The translations under genes were made by a program, and so were the position numbers. Below are positions 45,276 through 54,560 of a stretch of 64,000 bases of DNA, one piece after another; positions within the stretch are counted from its first letter, which is position 1; each line of letters starts with the position of its first letter. The notes beneath the pieces were generated by a model. The model saw only the letters and a list, made by a program, of their open reading frames with translations, made no database searches and was not told the DNA's origin. Origin of the DNA: Bacillota bacterium (GTDB lineage: Bacteria > Bacillota > Clostridia > Christensenellales > Aristaeellaceae); assembly GCA_023416585.1 (NCBI GenBank), contig JAEZHM010000059.1, positions 49,818 through 113,817 of the forward strand. Direction: 5' to 3'.

Positions 45276-45512
45276 TCATCTTTCCTCCATTTTAAAGCGA
45301 AACGTAGACGTTGTGCAATGGATAGACAGATGAACTTTTCTTGCTTTTTTCAACTGCCGGTTGATAAACTGAGTTTCGGTGGCAGTGAGCGTCCGGCAGT
45401 TGGTTTCCTTATTCGCCCTTGGCCGCACCAGGGAACAGCTTACGTCCTTACTTACGATGCCGTCCGTAAAGATGCTGGAGGAAAGTGCCTTTATCATGCC
45501 TATCACAAGCAA
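45276..45512 (-). pseudogene. Probable tyrosine-recombinase (integrase) remnant
   Basis: A short minus-strand frame reads IKALSSSIFTDGIVSKDVSC, then SLVRPRANKETNCRTLTATE and TQFINRQLKK. This resembles the hinge between the core-binding and catalytic domains of Tn916-type integrases (DGIIxxNPxxxxxxPKxxKxxxRxLTxxE). The catalytic RHRY residues are absent and upstream sequence is not open. The identification rests on this short match and is tentative; a chance frame cannot be excluded. Confidence 0.4.
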
Positions 45513-45543
45513 TATTTAAGATTTGCTCTAGCCGCCGAAGTAT

Positions 45544-45581
45544 AAAATCCCGTTAAAATCGTCCGATTTCAGCGGGATTTT
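45544..45581. terminator. Intrinsic terminator near the integrase remnant
   Basis: AAAATCCCG / CGGGATTTT outer stem, continued inward to about 17 bp with one mismatch and a 4-nt loop, with A and T runs on either side. Could act on both strands; it insulates the two-component locus that follows. Confidence 0.8.
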
Positions 45582-45713
45582 TATATTCATGACAAAACCA
45601 TTTCTTCTGCTGATGTATTTTACTTCCCGAGGCTTACGATTTCATAAGATATCCCCTATACGGGAAGACGTATGGTATAATCAGGAAAGAAATGACGGCC
45701 TGGGAGGATTTGC

Positions 45714-46376
45714 GTGCGTACAAGAATCCTGTTGGTGGAAGACGATCCCTTTTTGCGAAGCGGCTTGACCGAGCTTATGGATCAGGCGGGTTATGCCACC
45801 GACGCTTGCGCCTCGGCCAAAGAAGCGCAGGTAAATATCGAAAATAGCGTTTATGACTTGATCGTGCTGGATATCGGGCTTCCGGATGGGGATGGGATCG
45901 GGCTGTGCAAGGCGTGGCGATTGATGGGCCTCCGGACACCCATCTTGTTTTTGACCGCCTGTGACGAAGAGATACAGGTGGTTCGAGGGTTCGATGCGGG
46001 CGGTGACGATTACGTTACAAAGCCCTTTCGAATGCTGGAATTGTTAAGCCGCATCCGTGCGCTGCTAAGACGGAGCGCGCCTGCAACGTTTGTGCGTTCT
46101 GGTTTGGAAATCGACACAGAGCGCATGACAGTGCACAAAAACGCTGAACCGGTTTTTTTGACACCTATCGAGTTCCGGCTGCTGTCGCTCATCCTCCGCG
46201 CAGGCGGGCGGGTAATGACGCGGGATAAGCTGCTGGAAGACATATGGGATATGGGCGGGCAATTTATCGATGGCAATACGCTGTCGGTGCATATCAGCCG
46301 CCTTCGGGAGAAGATCGGGGCGGAATACATTCGCACCGTGCGGGGGGTGGGTTACCAATGGGAGGATACACCGTAG
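45714..46376 (+). CDS. OmpR-family response regulator
   Basis: 220 residues with a GTG start behind GGGAGGA. Receiver: VEDDPF acidic pair, phospho-acceptor in VLDIGLPDGDG, Thr in FLTA, and Lys in DDYVTKPF. The winged-helix output domain (about 125-220) includes VFLTPIEFRLLSLI and ends TVRGVGYQWE. It is the first gene of a likely operon with a histidine kinase (overlapping by 19 bp) and a two-gene ABC transporter, the layout of Bce/Vir-type detoxification modules responding to antimicrobial peptides. The regulated promoter is probably that of the transporter. Confidence 0.9.
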   Translation: MRTRILLVEDDPFLRSGLTELMDQAGYATDACASAKEAQVNIENSVYDLIVLDIGLPDGDGIGLCKAWRLMGLRTPILFLTACDEEIQVVRGFDAGGDDYVTKPFRMLELLSRIRALLRRSAPATFVRSGLEIDTERMTVHKNAEPVFLTPIEFRLLSLILRAGGRVMTRDKLLEDIWDMGGQFIDGNTLSVHISRLREKIGAEYIRTVRGVGYQWEDTP

Positions 46377-47263
46377 CCATACTTTGCGGGGTGGCGGCGC
46401 TGCTGACTGCCCTTCTTTTTATTTTTGTGGTACAAGCCATACGTCACGGGCGGGAAGCTGTGCGGCTGCATGACCAGATCATGCGGTTTTTGGCCGGCGA
46501 AATCAAGACGCCAAGCTTTAGCGTGCGGGACAACCGCTTTGCGATGTTTGAAAACGCGGTGATCGAGTTGGAAACACGCCTTTTGCAAAGCGAAGAAAAC
46601 AGGCTCACAGAGATACGCAAAAACGAAAAGCTGCTGACGGATATTTCCCATCAGTTAAAGACACCCATCTCAGGCCTCAAGCTGTACTGTGAAATGGACG
46701 GCGGCGCACACTTAGAGCATAAGCTAAAGCTGCTAAACCGCATGGAACACCTGATCGGCTCTCTCCTTCGCTTGGAGCGGCTGCGGGCTGACGGTTATGA
46801 GTTTCATTTTGAGATAAAGGAATTGTCCGCCATCGTACGGGATGCCCTGGTAAGGGTTGTGCCGTTATTTCCGGGCAGGCGGATCGAGGTAAATGGTGAG
46901 GCGGAACTTAGCTGCGATGAAGCCTGGCTGGGTGAGGCGATTTCGAACTTGATCAAAAATGCCTGTGAGCATACGCGGGAGGACGGAAGAATCAGCATCA
47001 CCATCGAGCAGGCCGAAAATTCCGTTTTCTGTACCGTTCAAGACGATGGCGGTGGCGTGCCGGCTGGGGAGCTTGGCAGCCTGTTCCGGCGCTTTTTCCG
47101 CAGCTCGGCGTCTACCGCCTCTGATGGCGTTGGCGTGGGGCTGGCCATCGTGAGGGCCATTGTGGAAAAGCACCACGGCACAGTATCCGCCGAAAACGCG
47201 CAGGGCGGGCTAAAAGTCACAATCTGCCTGCCGCTTTTGCACCACCGCCTTAAGAAAACGTAA
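46358..47263 (+). CDS. Membrane sensor histidine kinase with a minimal sensor region
   Basis: 301 residues from ATG 46358, overlapping the regulator stop by 19 bp. A single N-terminal helix (about 4-25) is the only obvious membrane segment and there is no extracytoplasmic sensor domain. HisKA motif DISHQLKTPISG (about residue 100); HATPase N box NLIKNACEHT, DDGGGVP, and GVGLAI. Kinases with so little outside the membrane typically sense through the associated ABC permease, which is encoded two genes downstream. Confidence 0.9.
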   Translation: MGGYTVAILCGVAALLTALLFIFVVQAIRHGREAVRLHDQIMRFLAGEIKTPSFSVRDNRFAMFENAVIELETRLLQSEENRLTEIRKNEKLLTDISHQLKTPISGLKLYCEMDGGAHLEHKLKLLNRMEHLIGSLLRLERLRADGYEFHFEIKELSAIVRDALVRVVPLFPGRRIEVNGEAELSCDEAWLGEAISNLIKNACEHTREDGRISITIEQAENSVFCTVQDDGGGVPAGELGSLFRRFFRSSASTASDGVGVGLAIVRAIVEKHHGTVSAENAQGGLKVTICLPLLHHRLKKT

Positions 47264-47326
47264 GAATACATTCACAAGACCGCAAGCTTGCAGCGTTACA
47301 ATGGAACCGTAAAGGGGGGACGCGCT

Positions 47327-48016
47327 ATGGAGATCATGCGGTGCGAGGCGTTGTGCAAAACCTTTGCCTCGGGCGAGACGGCGGTTCATGCGGTGCGGGA
47401 TGTGGACTTATCCTTTGAAAAGGGAGAATTTGTGGCAATCACCGGCCCCAGCGGATCGGGAAAGTCAACACTTTTGCATATGCTGGGAGGCCTGGAGTAC
47501 CCCACCTCCGGCAAGATATTCTTTCAGGATGCCGATCTATTCGCCTACAACGACAACCAGCTTTCGGTGCTTCGGCGGCGGAGGTTCGGCTTTGTATTTC
47601 AATCCTATAATTTGGTCAAAGAACTGACAGGGTACGAAAACATATTGCTCCCTGTCATGCTGGATAAAAAGCAGCCTGATCAAAAGTACATTGACAGGCT
47701 GATCGGCATGCTGGAAATCGGAGACAGGGTAAGTCACCTGCCCGGCGCCTTGTCGGGCGGGCAGCAGCAGCGGATCTCCATTGCCCGCGCCCTTGCCAAC
47801 AAGCCCGCTGTGCTGTTTGCCGACGAGCCCACCGGGAACCTGGATGGAAAGTCCGGCCGGGAGGTACTCTCCCTTTTGCGGTATGTGGGGCAGGAACTGG
47901 GCGTAACGCTGATTCTGGTCACCCACGACCTGGCCATTGCCGAGCAGGCCGGCCGCATCCTATCGCTTGCAGACGGCGCAGTCGTTGGGGACAGTGGCCG
48001 GGAGACGCAGCCATGA
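47327..48016 (+). CDS. ABC exporter ATP-binding protein (MacB/BceA-like)
   Basis: 229 residues from ATG 47327 behind AAAGGGGGG. Walker A GPSGSGKST, Q-loop FQSYNLVKELT, signature LSGGQQQRISIARAL, Walker B VLFADEPTGNLD, and His switch VTHD. The NLDGKSG segment is typical of the LolD/MacB/BceA group. The stop overlaps the permease start (ATGA at 48013-48016). Together with the preceding kinase and regulator this fits a peptide-resistance or envelope-stress exporter. Confidence 0.93.
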   Translation: MEIMRCEALCKTFASGETAVHAVRDVDLSFEKGEFVAITGPSGSGKSTLLHMLGGLEYPTSGKIFFQDADLFAYNDNQLSVLRRRRFGFVFQSYNLVKELTGYENILLPVMLDKKQPDQKYIDRLIGMLEIGDRVSHLPGALSGGQQQRISIARALANKPAVLFADEPTGNLDGKSGREVLSLLRYVGQELGVTLILVTHDLAIAEQAGRILSLADGAVVGDSGRETQP

Positions 48017-50736
48017 AAAAGACGCCGACCTACAATACTCTGGCGCTGGGCAGCATACGTGTACGGAAACGGCAATATGCAACGCTTGTGGCCGGTATCA
48101 TGCTGGCGATCTTTTTCACATCCTCCATGCTGCTGGTGGCGCAGAGTTTGAACCATACCTATCAGGAACGCTATTTTCGTCAGGTGGGCAAGCAGGACGC
48201 CGCACTCCTTAACGCTGAGGATGTTTCACCTCAAGAATGGCTGGAAAACGGATATGTGGTAAACGAAGGAAATGCATACATCATCGGCGTGACCGAAGGA
48301 AAAGAAACCTCCATTGCCTATTACGACGAGGCAGGGGAAGCGCTGGCTTACAAGCAGTGTGTTTTGGGCCGCATGCCCGAGGCGCTGGGAGAAATCGCTA
48401 TAGAGCGAAGCAAACTGCAAAGGCTGCGGACGGATGCCCAGCTGGGTGATAACTTGACACTGTCGATCAAAGTGCCGGATGGGAACAGCTTTTTGCCCGA
48501 TACGATTAAAAAAACATATACGCTGGTGGGCATTCTTTCGGAGCAGACCGCGTATCAAGAAAACGGCTATCAAAGCAGCGAAGATCGCTACTTTGGGTAC
48601 CCTGGCGCGGTGGTATCCCGGGCAGAACAGGTAGAGCCGGGCGGGAGGCCTATCATCAATCGCCTTGTGCAGCTTTCGCCGCTTCATATCAATACGGCGA
48701 CTTCGATGTCTATACAATATGGACAGCATAACTTCTGTGTGGATTACTATGGTTTCAATTTGTTTCTCAATACCTCTGATTCCAACAGCAGCATGTTGGG
48801 TGTTATGGTGGTCTCGCTGGGGCTCGTGCTGGTCGGGGTGGCTTGCATGGGGATCGCCGGCGCATTTTCCATGATGCTGTCCGAGCGCCGTTCCCAGATC
48901 GGTATGCTCCGCGCCGTTGGCGCAACCCGCAGGCAGATTCGCCGTATTTTCGGCCGGGAGGCGCTTGTTATCGCCCTTACCGTAGCGCCGGCCGCCATCG
49001 CGCTGTCGCACCTTGCCGTATGGGGGTTGTCCAAAGCAATTGGCGAAGGGCTTCAGTATTATGCGTCAAACTGGTTTTTGCCGTTGGAATTCCTTGTATC
49101 CATTGTTTTTGTGATGGGCGCGGCGTTTATGCCATTGTTTGAGGCTTCCCGGACATCGCCTATGCAGGCCATTCGCGAAACATCGCTTTTGCGGGCGAAA
49201 AAGCGGATGCATATTCGTGAGAAACAAACCTTCTGGCCGCCCAGTCTGCTGGCCTTAAGGCACCTGAAACTGTACCGGGCAAAGCAAGCGGGCATTTGGG
49301 CGGTCACCGCCCTGAGCCTGGCCGTTTTAACGATGGGATTCAATGCGGTATGGAACATACTCGCACACGTATACGAAGGGTATGATTTCACGATTGACAC
49401 CTACGGTTTTCAAGTTGATGCTTTCGTCGAAGAAAGCGCTCTGCGGCCGCTCCTAACAGACGGCGATCTTCAGGAGGCTGCGGCGCTGCCGCTGGTCGGG
49501 AGCATACAGGCATCCAAGTCCGTTATGGTCAATTTGCTGCTGAAAAACGTAAGCCAATACATAACAGTCGACGATATTCCTTGGTATCAGTATCAGTATG
49601 GATATTTGATAGATGAAATGCAGGCGGACGAAGTCCGGAAACCTTGGTGGGAGGATGAGCGCAAGCGGTACCTATCGCTTAAAGAGCGGTTGAACATTGA
49701 TGCGGAAATGGTATCGGAGCAGATGTCGGCTTTGTCTTCTGAGCTGGCCGGGCTGCTCAAGCCGTGCGTGCTGTCGGGGGAGATCGATATCCAGGCGCTC
49801 AATGAAGGCCGTGAGGTATTGGTTATAGCACCGGACAAAATATATCTGCAATACAGCAGGGATGCCAATGGGAATATTAACGGGGGATCAAGCGGCTCGA
49901 AACTTGAAAAGGGCGAGCGCTATGACAAGGTGCTTGTGAATGACATGTTCCATGCCGGAGATACGCTTACCCTATGCAGGCTGTACACGGAAGGCGGGGA
50001 TACCCGGGAGGGGGAGGGCGGGTACGATTTGGCCGCCATCCGGCGCGAAGACAGGGCCGTGCGCATCGGCGCGGTACTCTCGGATGAGATGCCTTTGGAA
50101 GCGGCGGAACATGTACACTTCAGTGAAAGAGGGTCACTGATCACCACATTGGCGGGGCTTGACGCCATGGGCTTTAAAACCAGCGGGTATAAAAGCCTGT
50201 CGGTGAAACTTACGGATACCCCGGATGAGCAAACGGAGTCATACCTGGAAACCGTGCTGTCGGGTATCGCAAACCGCGCGGATAACATGCGGTTTTACTC
50301 CTCTTTCGCGTCCGCGCGGGAAAGGCAAAACTGGAATACAATGGTGATTGTAAGCAATCTCGCTATTTTGATTCTGTTCTTTGCCATAAGTGTCAGCATG
50401 GTCAACAACGCCGTCACCGGCCGCATCCGCTCCGACAAGCGGGCCATCGGCACGCTGCGGGCGGTAGGCGCGCCACTTCGGGTGATCATATCCTCCTATC
50501 TGCGTCAGGTGGTGATCATGCTTGGCTGGGGCCTTATGGCGGGGGTACTGTTAAGCTCAGGTTTCCTTGCATACCAGGCGTACGAAAGGATGCTTCCCGA
50601 GGGAGTGCTTCTGCCGCTTGCCGGTGCCATGGCGCTGTATATTCTGCTGATCCTGCTCTTTTGTGGGCTCAACCTTCAGGCCCGCATCCGTGGGATCGTG
50701 CGGTCCAGCATCATTGATAATATCAGAGAGCTGTAA
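48013..50736 (+). CDS. ABC exporter permease with two FtsX domains
   Basis: 907 residues. A first helix near residue 20-40, then an extracytoplasmic segment, and an FtsX-type module at about 250-390 (MLSERRSQIGMLRAVGATRR, then FEASRTSPMQAIRETS). A helix near 425-445 starts a second half with a large extracytoplasmic region of about 310 residues and a second FtsX module at the end (IRSDKRAIGTLRAVGAPLRV). The two halves are a duplicated MacB/LolC fold with extra external mass, longer than BceB (about 650). The external domain might bind the exported or sensed ligand. Coupled to the ATPase gene upstream by ATGA. Confidence 0.88.
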   Translation: MKKTPTYNTLALGSIRVRKRQYATLVAGIMLAIFFTSSMLLVAQSLNHTYQERYFRQVGKQDAALLNAEDVSPQEWLENGYVVNEGNAYIIGVTEGKETSIAYYDEAGEALAYKQCVLGRMPEALGEIAIERSKLQRLRTDAQLGDNLTLSIKVPDGNSFLPDTIKKTYTLVGILSEQTAYQENGYQSSEDRYFGYPGAVVSRAEQVEPGGRPIINRLVQLSPLHINTATSMSIQYGQHNFCVDYYGFNLFLNTSDSNSSMLGVMVVSLGLVLVGVACMGIAGAFSMMLSERRSQIGMLRAVGATRRQIRRIFGREALVIALTVAPAAIALSHLAVWGLSKAIGEGLQYYASNWFLPLEFLVSIVFVMGAAFMPLFEASRTSPMQAIRETSLLRAKKRMHIREKQTFWPPSLLALRHLKLYRAKQAGIWAVTALSLAVLTMGFNAVWNILAHVYEGYDFTIDTYGFQVDAFVEESALRPLLTDGDLQEAAALPLVGSIQASKSVMVNLLLKNVSQYITVDDIPWYQYQYGYLIDEMQADEVRKPWWEDERKRYLSLKERLNIDAEMVSEQMSALSSELAGLLKPCVLSGEIDIQALNEGREVLVIAPDKIYLQYSRDANGNINGGSSGSKLEKGERYDKVLVNDMFHAGDTLTLCRLYTEGGDTREGEGGYDLAAIRREDRAVRIGAVLSDEMPLEAAEHVHFSERGSLITTLAGLDAMGFKTSGYKSLSVKLTDTPDEQTESYLETVLSGIANRADNMRFYSSFASARERQNWNTMVIVSNLAILILFFAISVSMVNNAVTGRIRSDKRAIGTLRAVGAPLRVIISSYLRQVVIMLGWGLMAGVLLSSGFLAYQAYERMLPEGVLLPLAGAMALYILLILLFCGLNLQARIRGIVRSSIIDNIREL

Positions 50737-50803
50737 TACCAATTCAAAACCTTAATGCGCGATGTCATCATCTTTGAACGCAACCATACCGCTTCACGGG
50801 ATA

Positions 50804-50890
50804 AGCGTAGGGCGGGGGCTTGCTCCCGCCGCCTGTAACGGTACTATAAGGCCAGGATATGGCGGCGAACGTCGGCCACCGCCCTACGCT
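50804..50890. repeat. MITE-like palindromic element
   Basis: AGCGTAGGGCGG (50804-50815) and CCGCCCTACGCT (50879-50890) are perfect 12-bp terminal inverted repeats around a GC-rich centre with internal GGGGGC-TTG-CTCCC pairing. Size and structure resemble the small non-coding palindromes that are common in gut Firmicutes. It lies between the exporter permease and the gene at 50944. Confidence 0.7.
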
Positions 50891-50943
50891 CGCCATGCGA
50901 AAATTTATGTTTTGGAACGGTATAAGAAAAGGGAGGCTGTACT

Positions 50944-52251
50944 ATGCGCAAGGTTGTATTTTGCATATGCATATTGATCCTTTTTGTTCCCAGCCTTTTT
51001 GCCCTTGCGGCGGAACAGCCGTTTGCAATAGACACCGTTCACATCTATGCCGGCATGGACCGTCCTTACGGGCAGGGATATTCGCCGGCCGCCTCCGGCA
51101 ATACCATGACCATCGTGCTTCCGCTTTTGTCGGATGTGGCCCAGGGCGATATAACCGCAACCCTTGCACCAAAGAACCCAAATAATGCTCCTTTTAAGCT
51201 GCAGGGGCTTGAAAAGCGGTTTTCGCGAAAGGATCACAGGTTTGCGTCAGGCACCGTAAGCGTTTATCTTATGACCTTTAAATTGGACATGTATCCATCC
51301 CGAATAAATGGTGAATATCCGCTTGTCATCACCGTTTCCGGCCTTGATGCGCAAGAGAACGCAATTGTACAGGCTTTTAACCTGGAGGCCGCCGTAACTG
51401 ATGGAAGAGAGGATGCCGAAGTGCCCCAGGCGGAGATCATCGCTTTTCAAGCAAGCGGCGATTACTTAAACGCCGGGGAGGACGGCGAGATCCGGCTTAA
51501 GGTGCGCAATACCAGTGATGTCCGTGCCATGAAGAATATGACGGTCAAGCTTCAGGACGCGTCGGGGGATGTACTGCCTTCGAACGTGGATACGGTGCGC
51601 GTCGGGCAGCTTCCCGCCGGGGAAAGTGCCGATTGCGTCATCCCCGTGACAGTCGCTCAGAAGGCCGCCGCCCAGCTTCATACCGTGGATATTACGATCC
51701 AGTACACCTACGGGGGCGGTAAGGCGGTAAGTTCATCCGTCAAGTATACTGTGGATGTTAGGCAGCCCGTGCATCTAGCGTATACCGAGGCCTCGCTTCC
51801 GGTGCGTGTGACCCCGGGGGATGTGCCTTCCTTTTCCATGACGCTGATGAACATGGGAAAGAGCACAATCAACAATGCTTTGCTGACCTTCGATATACCG
51901 GGCCTTACCAATGGTGGCAGCGTGCTGGCCGGGAACATCGCGCCCGGGGAGAGCAAGACCGCCTCCACCAACTTCCGGGTGGACGGAGGCACATTGGGCG
52001 AGGTGAGCGGCACTCTTAGCATATCCTACGAGGATGCTTACGGGGAAGCCCATGAAATAAAGCTGCCGCTGAAGACAGTTATAGAAGAAAAGGTGGCGCA
52101 GGTGTATGGCATGCAGGCGGATAAGGAGAAGGAAAAGCAGTATCCGCTGTGGATCCCCTATTCCGCCTGCGCAGCATTGGCCCTATTGCTGATTCTTCAA
52201 AGGATAATGCTGCTAAGAAAAATCCGCATGCTGGAAGAGCGGCACTTGTAA
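50944..52251 (+). CDS. Membrane-anchored surface protein with CARDB/COG1361-like domains
   Basis: 435 residues. Signal peptide (VVFCICILILFVPSLFALAA, cleavage after ALA), three beta-sandwich-like segments with CARDB-type patterns (EIRLKVRNTSDVRAMKNMTV; SFSMTLMNMGKSTINNALL), and a C-terminal helix (SACAALALLLILQ) with positive tail. Archaeal and bacterial COG1361 proteins of this build often partner with ABC exporters. It follows the exporter with a palindromic repeat in between, so a shared role is possible but unproven. No catalytic motif is visible. Confidence 0.75.
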   Translation: MRKVVFCICILILFVPSLFALAAEQPFAIDTVHIYAGMDRPYGQGYSPAASGNTMTIVLPLLSDVAQGDITATLAPKNPNNAPFKLQGLEKRFSRKDHRFASGTVSVYLMTFKLDMYPSRINGEYPLVITVSGLDAQENAIVQAFNLEAAVTDGREDAEVPQAEIIAFQASGDYLNAGEDGEIRLKVRNTSDVRAMKNMTVKLQDASGDVLPSNVDTVRVGQLPAGESADCVIPVTVAQKAAAQLHTVDITIQYTYGGGKAVSSSVKYTVDVRQPVHLAYTEASLPVRVTPGDVPSFSMTLMNMGKSTINNALLTFDIPGLTNGGSVLAGNIAPGESKTASTNFRVDGGTLGEVSGTLSISYEDAYGEAHEIKLPLKTVIEEKVAQVYGMQADKEKEKQYPLWIPYSACAALALLLILQRIMLLRKIRMLEERHL

Positions 52252-52620
52252 TTGTGTATATTTTGTTATACGAAAAAGCCACGGCGCCTGGTTCGGGAGC
52301 CGTAGCTTTTCTTTTTGTCTCATTGACATAGATGCATCTGTTTTCTCCTGTTGCAGTGGGCTTTCTGATACAGTCTGCCGTCCTCCTGGTTTAACACTGG
52401 CAGCCATACTTAGATTGGTTGCCTATCGTTGCTGACTCTTTAGATTTGCTTTGTGTTAATCGCATAATATGAAGCGAGGGTACCATGCGAAGCGATATAT
52501 TTTACTTGACATGACGAAGCATCGGCGTTAATATAATAACAACATAATTTGTGAAAAAATGCATAATTGTCCATATGTTCTGCCAGCTAGCCGAATCGTT
52601 ACATGCTAAGGAGCGATTTA
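52252..52620 (+). promoter_or_regulatory. Intergenic region with terminator and promoter for the sugar operon
   Basis: An imperfect terminator (AAAAGC..ACGGC with GCCGTAGCTTTT, 52274-52310) ends the upstream gene. TTGACA (52506-52511), 17-bp spacer, TAATAT (52529-52534) is the best promoter; an overlapping TATAAT (52532-52537) sits 20 bp away. No catabolite-repression (cre) site was clear by eye. The rest looks empty. Confidence 0.6.
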
Positions 52621-53571
52621 ATGCAGAAAATCAACCTCGCGCCATCAAGGACGTTGAGAAGTTTCCTCCAGCGCAGTCACCTTAGGCGCAATTGGCAGCT
52701 TTATGCCATGTTGGTTCCAGTCATGGCATATTTTTTTATTTTTTGCTATGGTCCTCTCTATGGTCTGTTATTGGCATTCAAGAATTACAAGGTACTGCGC
52801 GGTATATTGGGCAGCCCTTGGGTAAAACCTTGGTTCGAGCACTTCGAACGCTTCTTTACCTCGCCTTACTGCGAGCGCGTGATCACAAACACCATAGTCA
52901 TAAGCTTTCAGTCCCTGCTCTTGGGATTTCCTATACCCATTTTCCTGGCGCTGTGCATTAACGAGGTGCGCAATCAAAAATACCGGAAGATTGTACAGAA
53001 CATTACTTATGCCCCCCACTTCCTCTCTATTATCGTTTTGGTAGGCCTGCTGAAAAGCTTCACCAACAGTGACTACGGCATCGTGAACCTGCTTATCCGC
53101 GCCTTTGGCGGTGAAGGCTCCAATTGGCTGCAGAAGGCGGACCTCTTCCGCCCGCTCTATATCGGTTCAAATGTATGGCAGAATGCAGGCTGGGACTCTA
53201 TCATCTATATCGCGGCACTGGCGGGCATAGATCCTCAGTTACATGAAAGTGCTATGATGGACGGGGCCAACCGCTGGCAGCGCATATGGCACATTAACTT
53301 TCCGGGAATTCTCCCTACCATCATCATCCTGCTCATTCTTAACTCCGGGTACATTATGAGCGTTGGTTTTGAAAAGGTCTTCTTGATGCAGAATGATCTG
53401 AACATGTCCATGTCAGACGTGATCTCAACCTATTCCTACCGCATAGGCATCGAAAGCGCTCAGTATGAACTGGCAACCTCGATCGGCCTGTTCAACTCCG
53501 TGGTCAACTGCATACTGCTGGTTGGCGTCAACTGGATTGCCGGCCGTTTTGGTGAAACCAGCCTATGGTGA
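52621..53571 (+). CDS. lplB: Sugar ABC transporter permease, LplB type
   Basis: 316 residues from ATG 52621 behind AAGGAG; an ATG at 52603 precedes the Shine-Dalgarno. Six membrane helices. The long N-terminus with RNWQLYAMLVPVMAYFFIFC and the FYGPLYGLLLAFKNYK-like segment are typical of the LplB/YteP class. The cytoplasmic EAA loop reads ESAMMDGANRWQRIWHINFP. It imports sugars or oligosaccharides with the permease and binding protein encoded just downstream. The ATPase is not in the cluster, as is usual for carbohydrate uptake systems sharing an MsmK-like ATPase. Confidence 0.9.
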   Translation: MQKINLAPSRTLRSFLQRSHLRRNWQLYAMLVPVMAYFFIFCYGPLYGLLLAFKNYKVLRGILGSPWVKPWFEHFERFFTSPYCERVITNTIVISFQSLLLGFPIPIFLALCINEVRNQKYRKIVQNITYAPHFLSIIVLVGLLKSFTNSDYGIVNLLIRAFGGEGSNWLQKADLFRPLYIGSNVWQNAGWDSIIYIAALAGIDPQLHESAMMDGANRWQRIWHINFPGILPTIIILLILNSGYIMSVGFEKVFLMQNDLNMSMSDVISTYSYRIGIESAQYELATSIGLFNSVVNCILLVGVNWIAGRFGETSLW

Positions 53572-53584
53572 GGAGGTGGATGGC

Positions 53585-54514
53585 ATGATAGCTGGGCAAA
53601 AAACGAAAATGCCAAGGGTGAACAAGAACGCGCGGATGAGCAAGGGAGACGTTCTGTTTGAGACCGTAATCATCGTTTTGCTGGCACTGTTTACCCTCCT
53701 TATCCTCTACCCTTTGGTCTATGTCATTAGCGCCTCATTCAGCAATGCCGTGAGCGTAACGTCAGGCAAGATGCTCCTCTGGCCTGTGGACCTGACGCTG
53801 GACAATTATGCAGAAGTATTTAAAAACCCCAATATCATGACTGGTTATAAAAACTCCCTGCTCATCCTCTTCATGGGCACCGCTTTCAACCTGCTGATGA
53901 CAATCCTGGCCGCCTATCCACTTAGCCGCCGCGATTTGTGGGGAAGAAACGTGATCATGAAGATCATCACCTTCACCATGTTCTTTTCCGGCGGCCTGAT
54001 CCCCACTTACCTGATGGTCTCAAAAACACTAGGCTTAATGAACTCTTGGGGTGCTTTGATCCTGCCAGGATCAATCTCGGTATACAACATGATTATCATG
54101 CGGACCTTCTTCACAACATCCATACCTTATGAAATCCAAGAAGCAGCGGAAATTGACGGCGCCTCTCATTTTCTGACATTGGTGAGAATCATTCTGCCGC
54201 TCACAGGCCCTATCTTGGCTGTCATTGGATTGTATTATGGCGTAAGCCACTGGAATAGCTATTTTAGCGCCCTCCTATATATCTCCAATGAGTCCAGACA
54301 GCCACTGCAGCTCTTCCTGCGAAAGGTACTAATCATCAACTCCTCACAAAGTCTAATGGACATGGGCAGTGATGAGGCAGCGCGGCAGGCAATGCGCGCC
54401 GAAGTAATCAAATATTCGGTCATCGTTTTAGCCTCGCTTCCCATGCTTATCCTTTACCCTTTCGTACAGCGTTTCTTCGTCAAGGGAGTATTGATAGGCT
54501 CTGTTAAAGGTTGA
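53585..54514 (+). CDS. lplC: Sugar ABC transporter permease, LplC type
   Basis: 309 residues from ATG 53585, AGGAGG 8 nt upstream. Six membrane helices and an EAA loop EAAEIDGASHFLTLVRIILP. FSGGLIPTYLMVSKTLGLMN and LLYPFVQRFFVKGVLIGSVKG-like ending are characteristic of LplC/YtcP permeases. It starts 13 bp after the LplB stop. It is the second half of the transmembrane channel; substrate is not predictable from sequence alone. Confidence 0.92.
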   Translation: MIAGQKTKMPRVNKNARMSKGDVLFETVIIVLLALFTLLILYPLVYVISASFSNAVSVTSGKMLLWPVDLTLDNYAEVFKNPNIMTGYKNSLLILFMGTAFNLLMTILAAYPLSRRDLWGRNVIMKIITFTMFFSGGLIPTYLMVSKTLGLMNSWGALILPGSISVYNMIIMRTFFTTSIPYEIQEAAEIDGASHFLTLVRIILPLTGPILAVIGLYYGVSHWNSYFSALLYISNESRQPLQLFLRKVLIINSSQSLMDMGSDEAARQAMRAEVIKYSVIVLASLPMLILYPFVQRFFVKGVLIGSVKG

Positions 54515-54560
54515 TAACGGAAGAACCGTTATCTGCATTAAAATAATGAGGAGGATACCC

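Noticed and set aside
45318..45545. 75-residue plus-strand frame
   Set aside because: Composition unlike its neighbours, no family pattern and no good ribosome binding site; it overlaps the integrase-like frame on the other strand.
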